Shown here: positions 1 through 5,955 of the stretch, piece by piece
How positions within the stretch are numbered: the first letter of the stretch is position 1
Layout: every line of letters begins with the position of its first letter
Assembly (NCBI GenBank): GCA_002399785.1
Contig: DHEH01000017.1
Span: 54,293-67,183, forward strand
Origin: Caryophanales bacterium UBA4855
GTDB taxonomy: Bacteria; Bacillota_I; Bacilli_A; RFN20; CAG-826
Direction: 5' to 3'
Length of the DNA stretch: 12,891 nt
The notes under the pieces: generated by a model
What the model was told of the DNA's origin: nothing
The model's input: only the letters and a program-made list of their open reading frames with translations
Database searches by the model: none
Made by a program: the position numbers and the translations under genes

Positions 1-101
1 AAATTTTTGTATACAATTTAAATCAATAAAGAAGACTTAAAATTTCAAAAACCCTATCAAAGACCCCTTCTTTTTTAAAAAACTCTATTGTTTTTGAAAA
101 T

Positions 102-107
102 TATAAT
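102..107 (+). promoter_or_regulatory. Putative -10 box for the aquaporin gene
   Basis: A perfect TATAAT lies 36 bases before the aquaporin ATG, which would give a leader of about 30 nt carrying the AAGGGGG ribosome binding site at 126-132. No convincing TTGACA-like -35 element sits 16-18 bases upstream, so the promoter rests on the -10 box and its position alone. The rest of 1-101 is AT-rich and shows no gene. Confidence 0.4.
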
Positions 108-143
108 GACTAAAATATTAACTATAAGGGGGATAATTCAAAT

Positions 144-1568
144 ATGAAATTATTCAAAAAGTTTATTGCTGAACTATTCGGTACTTTCTGTTTGGTTTTA
201 TTCGCTTGTGGAGTTGCTGCTGTTACCTCTATGTCTACTACGACTACCGGTGCAACCAACATCTTCGCTAACGGAGCCACACATGAAATTGCCACCGCAT
301 TAACATTCGGTCTAGTTTTAGCCGCTATGTGCTATGCGATTGGAGGAGTCTCTGGATGCCACATTAACCCAGCAGTCTCTTTAGCTTTCTTACTTAAAAA
401 CCTCTTCTTACCTAAAGAAAAGAGAGATTTTGGTTGGAAAGAATTCTTTGTTTATGTCATTGCTCAAAACATTGGCTCGTTCATTGCCTGCTTAATCTTA
501 TTAGTTTTCCTTGGTGATTCTAACGGATTTGGCGCTAACACCATTCAACCTTTAATTGCCGGAAGTTCTAATGCTGTATTAATCGCATGCTTTGTTGAAA
601 TAATTTTAACAATGGTTTTTGTTTTAGTTATTTTAGCTGTTACACGTTCAAAGAAAACATTAAGAATTAGTGGCGTCGTTATCGGTTCCACTTTAACTCT
701 TGTTCACTTAGTTGGTATTCCATTTACTGGAACAAGTGTCAACCCAGCCAGAGCTTTATGGCCAGATTTATTCGCTAAATTTGTTCCTGAATTATATGGA
801 CATACTGGAAATGCTGATGCTTTAACTCAATCCTGGATTTATGTTGTTTGCCCATTAATCGGTGCTGCTCTTGCTGCCTTATTATACTGGGTCTTCTATA
901 TGGTTAAAGAAAAGAATTACGGCGTTGAAGTTGAAGAAGATTTTGTAGTCAATAACGTCACCAACAATTACTATGCTCCTATTAATAACGCTCCTGTTGC
1001 TCAACCTGTTGAAAAAAAGGAAGAAGTCAAACCAGAACCTATTAAAGAAGAGAAACCTGTCGAAGAAGAAAAACCTATTGTAGAAGAAAAGCCTGTTGAA
1101 GAAGAGAAAGTTGTTGAACCAGTTGTAGTTCCAGTTGAAGAAACTCCAGAAGAAAAAACAGCTCGTAACAACATTCCATTTGAGCAAAGAATTGAAGAAG
1201 CTGATCAAGAACTTCGTGATAAATATAATGAACTCAAGAAGTATTGCTTAAGTTATGATTTACATAGTAGAGTTTCTAATGATTACGATACTATGAGACT
1301 TCATAGAGTCAGATATGTTGTTATAGCCGTTAGAGGTAAGAGTTTAAAGATTCACTTCAATATTAATCCTCAACATTACGCAGATTCCACTATTACCGTT
1401 CTTGACGATAGTGCTAAGAATAAATATAAGGATGTTCCAACAGTCTTTAAAGTTAAGAGTGGATTATCCCTTAAGAGAGCTAAACAAATCATCGATGATG
1501 TTATGGCTGAAGCTGGTATTAAAAAATTAGCTGAAGGTGCTGAACATTCTAAAGATGATGAAGAATAA
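144..1568 (+). CDS. AqpZ-like water channel (MIP family) with a soluble C-terminal domain
   Basis: This is a membrane channel for water. Residues 1-255 form the usual six-helix, two-half-helix MIP fold. Both NPA boxes are intact (N75-P76-A77 and N200-P201-A202). The aromatic/arginine filter can be read by spacing from the NPA boxes as F55, H188, T197, R203, which is the combination known from the water-selective E. coli AqpZ rather than a glycerol facilitator. A normal aquaporin would end near residue 255. This one continues with an acidic E/K/P/V-rich linker (about 287-338) and a charged, mixed alpha/beta-looking domain (about 342-470) with no membrane segment. I recognise that domain's style (LHSRVS, RLHR, FKVKSGLSLKRAK) from otherwise uncharacterised proteins of low-GC Gram-positives, but I cannot name a family or function. 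The tail should face the cytoplasm, because aquaporin C-termini do. ATG 144 is preceded by AAGGGGG at 126-132. Synonymous codons are richer in C endings (TTC, AAC, ACC) than in the protease operon, which suggests high expression. The gene stands alone, with a terminator after it. Confidence 0.92.
   Translation: MKLFKKFIAELFGTFCLVLFACGVAAVTSMSTTTTGATNIFANGATHEIATALTFGLVLAAMCYAIGGVSGCHINPAVSLAFLLKNLFLPKEKRDFGWKEFFVYVIAQNIGSFIACLILLVFLGDSNGFGANTIQPLIAGSSNAVLIACFVEIILTMVFVLVILAVTRSKKTLRISGVVIGSTLTLVHLVGIPFTGTSVNPARALWPDLFAKFVPELYGHTGNADALTQSWIYVVCPLIGAALAALLYWVFYMVKEKNYGVEVEEDFVVNNVTNNYYAPINNAPVAQPVEKKEEVKPEPIKEEKPVEEEKPIVEEKPVEEEKVVEPVVVPVEETPEEKTARNNIPFEQRIEEADQELRDKYNELKKYCLSYDLHSRVSNDYDTMRLHRVRYVVIAVRGKSLKIHFNINPQHYADSTITVLDDSAKNKYKDVPTVFKVKSGLSLKRAKQIIDDVMAEAGIKKLAEGAEHSKDDEE
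1011..1142 (+). repeat. Degenerate coding repeat: Glu/Pro/Lys/Val linker of the aquaporin fusion
   Basis: About 44 codons (residues 290-333) encode imperfect repeats of the type EEKPVEE/EKPIVEE, with GAAGAAGA-rich DNA. The stretch has low complexity and joins the channel to its C-terminal domain, so it is probably an extended flexible spacer. Such repeats can vary in copy number between strains. That is inference. Confidence 0.65.
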
Positions 1569-1593
1569 TTAAATCTTTATTTCTTGTAAATAA

Positions 1594-1625
1594 AAAAGTT
1601 CTAGAAAATTTTCTAGAACTTTTTT
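1594..1625. terminator. Bidirectional rho-independent terminator
   Basis: This is a perfect 32-base palindrome (centre 1609/1610): an A-run, then GTTCTAG, then AAAA/TTTT, then CTAGAAC, then a T-run. It lies between two convergent genes (aquaporin ends at 1568; the minus-strand gene ends at 1637) and has A and T tracts on both sides, so it can end transcription from either direction. Confidence 0.9.
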
Positions 1626-1636
1626 ATTAATCTTAA

Positions 1637-2116
1637 TTAGTTTATTTTCTTTAAAAAATATCTATTTCCGCACTTAATTACTTTTACTTCAGTGATGTCC
1701 GGATCAAGAAATAATTTAATTCCTTTTCTTAAAACATCCTTGTTTTCATATTTAAAGATGATGTCTTGATTAATATCGCTATTTTTAGCAAAGTAGGCTT
1801 TAGAAGTAGAAGCATCAATTATTACATCCCCTGATTTTATTTCTGCCTCACCCCTACAAATTACAAAATCATCGGTCAATGTGCCGTAAATTGTCGATTC
1901 ACCAAGTAACCCACCATTTTGTGAATAGACATCAAAATGTGTATGTGTCTTATCAAAATAATCATTAGCCGCACTATCATCAAAGCTCTTTTTGATACTA
2001 TTTTTAGTATCATTCCACCAAGCTCCAAACCCCCTCTTTTCTTTTTTGTCATCAGTTGAAGTATCGGTTTTTTGTTCATCTATTTCGACATCGATTACAT
2101 CTTTTTTTATATCCAT
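1637..2116 (-). CDS. Acidic soluble protein of unknown function (159 aa)
   Basis: I do not recognise this protein. It has no signal peptide or membrane helix. The first 35 residues are strongly charged and probably disordered. A tryptophan-containing patch follows (GFGAWWNDTKNSIKKSF). The remaining part, about residues 60-159, alternates hydrophobic and polar residues with many glycines, as in a beta-rich fold (GGLLGESTIYG, IYGTLTDDFVICRGEAEI). I chose the ATG at 2116 because AAGGAG (minus strand, 2132-2127) lies ten bases before it. An in-frame TTG at 2146 would add ten residues and overlap the HAD stop, but it has no ribosome binding site of its own. The gene is the last of a minus-strand set starting with the flavin-reductase-like gene and is closed by the terminator at 1594-1625. 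The context does not reveal a role. Confidence 0.7.
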   Translation of the reverse strand: MDIKKDVIDVEIDEQKTDTSTDDKKEKRGFGAWWNDTKNSIKKSFDDSAANDYFDKTHTHFDVYSQNGGLLGESTIYGTLTDDFVICRGEAEIKSGDVIIDASTSKAYFAKNSDINQDIIFKYENKDVLRKGIKLFLDPDITEVKVIKCGNRYFLKKIN

Positions 2117-2142
2117 TTTTGTTAAACTCCTTAAATTCTTTT

Positions 2143-2778
2143 TCAAATTTCTAACTTCAATCTTTTTAAAATATCACCAAAGTTAGTATAAACATTATTT
2201 GGATTTAGTGTTTTAAAAAATTCATATTTCTTTGGTTTTCTATAAACAAGAGACAATATTGTGACACCAACAGAAGAAGACGATTTAATATCTTGCATGC
2301 TATCTCCAATATAAATAATATCTTCTTTCTTAACATTAAAATCTTCCATTACTTTCTTCAAATTCTCAGGTTTATTAACTCCATCAAGTGAACCTAAATA
2401 TTCTTTATCAAAATACCCATCTAATGCGAAAAATTTCTTGGAATATTCCCAAGTTTTTAAACTTCTTCCACTTAAAAATACCATCGTTACATTATGTTTT
2501 TTTAAATATTTTAAAGTAGTTAATGCTCCAGGAGTTAATTTTGGTAAAAATTCCTCATGTTTTTGAGCATAAATTTTTAAATAATACTCAAAAATTGGTT
2601 TATAAGTTTCGTCTCCAAAGATTTTTTTAATTATTCCTTCTTCGGTAGGACCGAATAAATCACGAATGCCTTCTTTCGTTAGATTTTTTCCTCCATATCG
2701 GCAAGCTTTAAAAAAGCATTCATCACATAAACTAAAAGACTGAGCTAAAGTCCCATCAAAATCAAACGCAACTATCAT
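2143..2778 (-). CDS. HAD-superfamily hydrolase, phosphoglycolate-phosphatase-like
   Basis: This is a cytoplasmic Mg-dependent phosphatase of the haloacid dehalogenase superfamily. All four catalytic motifs are present: motif I DFDGT with nucleophile D6 and acid/base D8; motif II serine S103 in FLSGRS; motif III lysine K136; motif IV GDSMQD with D159 and D163. Residues from about 14 to 85 form a helical C1-type cap, as in Gph-like enzymes. The length (211 aa) is normal. Its ATG overlaps the stop of the upstream flavin-reductase-like gene in an ATGA, so translational coupling is likely. The natural substrate cannot be read from sequence; phosphoglycolate or a small sugar phosphate would fit the family. 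Terminal repair by-products or metabolite proofreading are possible roles, with no specific evidence here. Confidence 0.85.
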   Translation of the reverse strand: MIVAFDFDGTLAQSFSLCDECFFKACRYGGKNLTKEGIRDLFGPTEEGIIKKIFGDETYKPIFEYYLKIYAQKHEEFLPKLTPGALTTLKYLKKHNVTMVFLSGRSLKTWEYSKKFFALDGYFDKEYLGSLDGVNKPENLKKVMEDFNVKKEDIIYIGDSMQDIKSSSSVGVTILSLVYRKPKKYEFFKTLNPNNVYTNFGDILKRLKLEI

Positions 2779-3305
2779 AAAGTTTTCTCTTTCTGCAATA
2801 CAGCAACAATTTCAGCAACATATCTATAATGAAAATCTAAATTATCAGCATAAACTCTTTTATAAACATCTTTATCAATAAAATTTTCTTCATTGATAAG
2901 ATCGCGATAAATTTTCTTACAAATCAAAACGGTTGAGGCTTCTAAAAAATAAGGAACCCCATTATAAAATTCGGTTTTAAAACCAACTTTTTCAATTTTA
3001 TTTTCGTCTCTTCCACTATGTCTTCCTAAATAAATTAAATCATCTTTATATTTGCAATCAAAAAAACAAAGCGAAAAATAGTCGTTAGCTTCAGTAAATT
3101 CTAAAGTGTAACGCGACTCACGAACGTAAGTTGTAACAACTGGACGATACCATAAAAATCCAATTTCGGCCCATCCAATCGTCATAGTATTAATCAGATC
3201 ACCTTTTTTAGCAGTGATAAGTGTTGTAACTTTAGGCAACAAATTAATTAAATTTAAATCAACTTCTGAAGGTTTTATTTCCTTAAATGATGTATTATTT
3301 TTCAT
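2775..3305 (-). CDS. Flavin reductase-like FMN-binding protein
   Basis: This resembles the flavin reductase-like (DIM6/NTAB) family, small split-barrel proteins that bind FMN and pass electrons from NAD(P)H. Counting from the ATG at 3305 (176 aa), the family-typical segments are NTMTIGWAEIG at residues 39-49, the RPVV and RESRYT segment at 54-67, and a GRHSGRD motif at 94-100. The partner or substrate is unknown. A TTG at 3323 would extend the frame by six codons. I prefer the ATG, but neither start has a Shine-Dalgarno sequence. A TATAAT (minus strand, 3317-3312) ends six bases before the ATG, so a transcript starting on the ATG itself (leaderless) is possible. The stop overlaps the start of the HAD gene. 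Confidence 0.8.
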   Translation of the reverse strand: MKNNTSFKEIKPSEVDLNLINLLPKVTTLITAKKGDLINTMTIGWAEIGFLWYRPVVTTYVRESRYTLEFTEANDYFSLCFFDCKYKDDLIYLGRHSGRDENKIEKVGFKTEFYNGVPYFLEASTVLICKKIYRDLINEENFIDKDVYKRVYADNLDFHYRYVAEIVAVLQKEKTL

Positions 3306-3311
3306 ATCTAG

Positions 3312-3317
3312 ATTATA
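3312..3317 (-). promoter_or_regulatory. Perfect -10 box placing a transcription start on the ATG
   Basis: On the minus strand this reads TATAAT, followed by exactly six bases and then the ATG at 3305. Standard spacing would put +1 at the A of the ATG. No good -35 or TG extension is visible, so its activity is uncertain and it competes with the promoter at 3340-3369. Confidence 0.35.
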
Positions 3318-3339
3318 GAGCAAAACTAACCAGAAAAGT

Positions 3340-3369
3340 ATTAAAAAACATCTAAATTTAACTTGACAA
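3340..3369 (-). promoter_or_regulatory. Candidate promoter for the flavin reductase-HAD set
   Basis: On the minus strand TTGTCA (3369-3364), an 18-base spacer and TTTAAT (3345-3340) each match five of six consensus positions. The expected start near 3333 gives a leader of about 28 nt without a Shine-Dalgarno sequence. The -35 overlaps the -35 of the divergent infC promoter. Confidence 0.45.
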
Positions 3370-3391
3370 CCAATATATAAATATATATATT
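3363..3391 (+). promoter_or_regulatory. Sigma-A-type promoter of the infC operon
   Basis: A perfect TTGACA (3363-3368), a 17-base spacer and TATATT (3386-3391) sit just before the structured leader. Transcription should begin at about 3397-3400. This is the only strong promoter before infC-rpmI-rplT. Confidence 0.8.
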
Positions 3392-3396
3392 AATTA

Positions 3397-3525
3397 GGCA
3401 CGTAGAAAGAAGAGCGTCCGATTCTCACCAGATTGACTAAGAGTTAATTGGTTTATAAGCTACTATATTATTTAATTAGTAAACTAACGGACGCAAAACT
3501 TATTTGCGCCCGTTTTATTTATTTA
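3397..3525 (+). promoter_or_regulatory. Attenuator leader of the infC operon (L20-leader type)
   Basis: Two mutually exclusive folds can be drawn. In the antiterminator, GCGTCCG (3414-3420) pairs perfectly with CGGACGC (3488-3494). This encloses a hairpin at 3428-3452 (ACCA-G-ATT-GACT against AGTT-AATTGGT, one bulged G) and one at 3461-3481 (TACTA-T-ATT against AAT-TAGTA, one bulge). In the terminator, the same CGGACGC pairs instead with the downstream GCGCCCG and a T-run follows. In Bacillus subtilis the infC operon is known to be controlled by L20 binding its leader and causing premature termination. L20 is encoded in this operon, so autoregulation by the same logic is likely. That L20 is the ligand here is inference. 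Confidence 0.75.
3488..3520 (+). terminator. Conditional (attenuator) terminator in front of infC
   Basis: A ten-base-pair stem (3488-3497 with 3503-3512, one A-C mismatch) and a five-base loop ACTTA are followed by TTTTATTTATTT. It ends four bases before the infC ribosome binding site, and its left arm is also the right arm of the antiterminator. Confidence 0.8.
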
Positions 3526-3530
3526 GGAGG
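3525..3530 (+). promoter_or_regulatory. Ribosome binding site that fixes the infC start
   Basis: A perfect AGGAGG lies six bases before an ATT codon (3537-3539). No ATG, GTG or TTG occurs at a usable distance downstream of it. The in-frame TTG at 3504 is upstream of this site and inside the attenuator hairpin. Confidence 0.8.
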
Positions 3531-3536
3531 AACAAG

Positions 3537-4115
3537 ATTATATCTTCATTTCAATTTAATTCACCACGTCCACAAAATTCGGTGAAAAAAACCAATCGTA
3601 ACGATAACAATGATTTAGTTAACGAGAGAATTCGTTTCCCAGAAGTCTTAGTAATAGGACCTGAGGGTGAACAACTTGGTAAAATGTCTAGGTATGATGC
3701 AATGAGAAAAGCCGAAGAATACGACTTAGACTTATTATGCGTCGCACCAGCTGCACATCCACCAGTTTGTAAAATTATTAATTATGGAAAATATCGTTTC
3801 CAAGCTCAAAAGAAAGCCAAGGAAGCCAAAAAGAATCAAAAGGTTATTGAGGTTAAAGAAGTTCAACTTACCCCACAAATCAGCGATCACGATATTGAAA
3901 CCAAAGCTAAAGCTGCAATCAAGTTTTTACAAGATGGAAACAAAGTTAAAGTTGGCGTTCGTTACAGAGGAAGACAACTTGCTCACCCAGAAGTAGGTGA
4001 AGAGAGCCTAAACAAGTTTATGAACTACGTTAAAGACATAGCCACAGTCGACACTCCACCAACCATGGAAGGTAGATGGCTATCTTGCTTACTTGCAAGT
4101 AAAATTAAAAAGTAG
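3537..4115 (+). CDS. infC: Translation initiation factor IF-3, with AUU start
   Basis: IF-3 binds the 30S subunit, prevents premature joining of the 50S subunit and checks the start codon and initiator tRNA. From the ATT at 3537 the protein has 192 aa: a basic, low-complexity lead of about 28 residues, the N-terminal domain (NERIRFPEVLVIGPEGEQLG onward), the lysine-rich linker helix (YRFQAQKKAKEAKKNQK), and the C-terminal domain (VKEVQLTPQISDHDIETK, then RYRGRQLAHPEVG and the TMEGRW end). The start is non-canonical. AUU is known as the infC start in E. coli and other bacteria, where IF-3 discriminates against it and so limits its own synthesis. ATA at 3540 is a less likely neighbour. This is the first gene of the infC-rpmI-rplT operon, and control is probably double: attenuation in the leader and start-codon autoregulation. 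Confidence 0.93.
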   Translation: MISSFQFNSPRPQNSVKKTNRNDNNDLVNERIRFPEVLVIGPEGEQLGKMSRYDAMRKAEEYDLDLLCVAPAAHPPVCKIINYGKYRFQAQKKAKEAKKNQKVIEVKEVQLTPQISDHDIETKAKAAIKFLQDGNKVKVGVRYRGRQLAHPEVGEESLNKFMNYVKDIATVDTPPTMEGRWLSCLLASKIKK

Positions 4116-4133
4116 AAAGAGAGGAATTCATTT

Positions 4134-4328
4134 ATGCCAAAAATGAAAAGTAAAAAAGCTTTATTAAAAAGAATTAAAGTTACAGGCACTGGTAAAATCA
4201 CAAGACATCATGCATATGTCTCGCATTTAGCACCACACAAAACACACAAACAAAAGATGCACTTAAGAAAATCTGCTTCTGTCAGCAAGTCTGATATCAA
4301 GAGAATTAAGTATCTTATTCAAGATTAA
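4134..4328 (+). CDS. rpmI: 50S ribosomal protein L35
   Basis: This is a small basic protein of the large ribosomal subunit. Its 64 aa match the family in length and signature: MPKMKSKKALLKRIKVTGTG at the start, then RHHAYVSHLAPHKTHKQK and a lysine/arginine-rich tail. A GAGAGGA ribosome binding site precedes the ATG by about nine bases. The gene follows infC after 18 bases and is followed by rplT after 15, the standard order in bacteria. Confidence 0.96.
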   Translation: MPKMKSKKALLKRIKVTGTGKITRHHAYVSHLAPHKTHKQKMHLRKSASVSKSDIKRIKYLIQD

Positions 4329-4343
4329 GGAGGTCATTAAAAT

Positions 4344-4694
4344 ATGAGAGTAAAAGGTGGAACAGTTACACACGCAAGAAGAAAAAGAGTTTTAAAGGCC
4401 GCTAAAGGTTATTTCGGAAGTAAACATTTATTATTCAAGACTGCTAAAGAGCAAGTCATGCATTCGAATAGATATGCTTATATCGATCGTAGAAATAAAA
4501 AGAGAGACTTTAGAAAATTATGGATCAAGAGAATTAATGCTGCTTGCAGAATTAATGATATCTCCTATTCAGTATTCATGCACGGATTAAAGGTTGCTAA
4601 AATTGACGTCAATAGAAAGATGTTAAGTGAAATCGCAATCCATGATGAAAAAGGTTTTGCGGAATTAGTTAAAATTGCTAAAACTGCTAAATAA
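4344..4694 (+). CDS. rplT: 50S ribosomal protein L20
   Basis: L20 is needed for early assembly of the 50S subunit and binds 23S rRNA. The 116-aa sequence is typical: MRVKGGTVTHARRKRVLKAAKGYFGS, the YAYIDRRNKKRDFRKLWI core, INAACRINDISYS, and LKVAKIDVNRKMLSE near the end. It starts MRVKGG, one residue shorter than the common MARVKGG. AAGGAGG overlaps the rpmI stop and lies ten bases before the ATG. In Bacillus subtilis this protein is the regulator of its own operon through the leader RNA, and the leader at 3397-3525 has the matching architecture. A strong terminator follows. Confidence 0.97.
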   Translation: MRVKGGTVTHARRKRVLKAAKGYFGSKHLLFKTAKEQVMHSNRYAYIDRRNKKRDFRKLWIKRINAACRINDISYSVFMHGLKVAKIDVNRKMLSEIAIHDEKGFAELVKIAKTAK

Positions 4695-4710
4695 TTAATC
4701 TATAAAAAAC

Positions 4711-4740
4711 AAAAAAGACATTGGTAACAATGTCTTTTTT
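4711..4740. terminator. Bidirectional rho-independent terminator after rplT
   Basis: AAAAAAGACATTG, loop GTAA, CAATGTCTTTTTT: a perfect 13-base-pair stem flanked by A and T tracts. It ends the infC operon from the left and can also end the minus-strand thiI transcript, whose stop codon is at 4788. Confidence 0.93.
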
Positions 4741-4787
4741 AATGGGGATTTGCAAGGGATTTTGATAAAAATAAGGAAAAAAACTTA

Positions 4788-5948
4788 TTAAGATTTTATT
4801 ATCTTTACTTCAACATTTTTGATCGCTTCATCAAGAAGAGGCGAGAAATCAAATTTATTTTCTATATCTTTACAAACATCAAGATGTGGTGATGTTTTTG
4901 GTTTTACTGGGGCAAAAATAGTACAGCAATCTTCATATGGTCTAATAGAAATATCATAAGTACTAATATCTTTAGAAATTTTAATAATATCAACTTTATC
5001 AAAAACGGCTAATGGACGAATAACAGGCATATTAGTTACTTCATTAATTACATGCATAGAATCTATGGTTTGGCTTGCAACCTGCCCGACTGATTCACCA
5101 TTACTAATTGATGGAATATGTTTCTTTTCAGCCAATTTAACAGCTAATCGATACATCATTCTTCTCATAATTGTAATTGGATATCCTTCAGGACTTACTT
5201 CATATATTTTTTCTTGAATCTTTGTAAAAGGAATTACATATAATACGATTCTTTCTTGATAAAGATTTAGTTTTGCAAGAATATCTTCGAGTTTAGTAAT
5301 AACACCACTATTTGTATATGGAGGAGAAGCATAATGAACGCACACAACTTCAATTCCTCTTTTCATCATCAAATAAGCCGCAACAGGAGAATCTATTCCA
5401 CCACTGAGCATTAATAAGGTCTTGCCTAAAGAACCAACAGGATAGCCGCCTAATCCTTTAATTGTTTCAGTAAATAAATAAGCACCATCCCTTCTAATTT
5501 CAACTGAAAATAAAATATCAGGGTGATGAACATCAACTTGCAAAGTGCTATTTTTTAAAATATCCCCCGCCAATTCCCTATTAATTTCATCACTTATAAA
5601 TGGATATGATTTATCTATTCTATGAGTATACATTTTAAAAGTGTGGCCATTTTCTTTTTTAATTTGGTCTAAAACAACTTTTCTTACATTGTCTAAATCT
5701 GGATCAACTTTAAGAGCTAAGGAAAAACTATATAAACCACTCACTTCTTTTAACTCTTTAATCATGTCAACATTGTTTTCATTTAATCTTAAATAAATAT
5801 GATCATGTTGAATATCCATTACATATTTATCTTTAAAATCTTTAGTCGCTTCTCTAATTTTTCTTGCAAGTTGTGCTATAAATTGTTTCTTGTTTTTTCC
5901 TTTGGTATTCATTTCACCAAAACGAATAATAATTGTATTGTAATCCAT
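4788..5948 (-). CDS. thiI: tRNA 4-thiouridine synthetase ThiI (no rhodanese domain)
   Basis: ThiI puts sulfur on uridine 8 of tRNA, a near-UV sensor, and in some bacteria also serves thiazole synthesis. The first 170 residues carry the ferredoxin-like/THUMP tRNA-binding part. The PP-loop SGGIDSP at 182-188 binds ATP to adenylate the uridine. C341 in SIRPYEDCCTIF probably corresponds to the catalytic cysteine of the core domain. At 386 aa it stops where the E. coli protein continues into a rhodanese domain, so it is of the Bacillus subtilis type, in which a dedicated NifS-like desulfurase (NifZ) supplies sulfur. That partner lies directly upstream, with a seven-base gap and the ribosome binding site AGGTAGGA overlapping its stop. 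No thiazole genes are visible, so the tRNA role is the safer one. Confidence 0.93.
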   Translation of the reverse strand: MDYNTIIIRFGEMNTKGKNKKQFIAQLARKIREATKDFKDKYVMDIQHDHIYLRLNENNVDMIKELKEVSGLYSFSLALKVDPDLDNVRKVVLDQIKKENGHTFKMYTHRIDKSYPFISDEINRELAGDILKNSTLQVDVHHPDILFSVEIRRDGAYLFTETIKGLGGYPVGSLGKTLLMLSGGIDSPVAAYLMMKRGIEVVCVHYASPPYTNSGVITKLEDILAKLNLYQERIVLYVIPFTKIQEKIYEVSPEGYPITIMRRMMYRLAVKLAEKKHIPSISNGESVGQVASQTIDSMHVINEVTNMPVIRPLAVFDKVDIIKISKDISTYDISIRPYEDCCTIFAPVKPKTSPHLDVCKDIENKFDFSPLLDEAIKNVEVKIIKS

Positions 5949-5955
5949 ATATTTC

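Noticed and set aside
7..16. Palindrome TTGTATACAA as a possible operator
   Set aside because: It is ten bases of AT-rich symmetry far from the promoter, expected by chance in such DNA.
64..131. CCCCTT (64-69) could pair with AAGGGG (126-131) of the aquaporin ribosome binding site, like a translational switch
   Set aside because: The likely -10 box at 102-107 starts transcription after the CCCCTT, so both would not be on the same message. No upstream promoter could be supported.
882..1208. Minus-strand open frame rich in Phe and Asn opposite the aquaporin linker
   Set aside because: It is the complement of the GAA/AAA-rich linker repeats. The composition is an artefact and there is no ribosome binding site or family resemblance.
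1876..2186. Two short frames overlapping the unknown acidic protein (one on each strand)
   Set aside because: They are shadows of the real gene, with no ribosome binding site and no recognisable protein.
3784..3996. Lysine-rich frame inside infC
   Set aside because: It is an out-of-frame reading of the IF-3 linker region; IF-3 itself is unambiguous.
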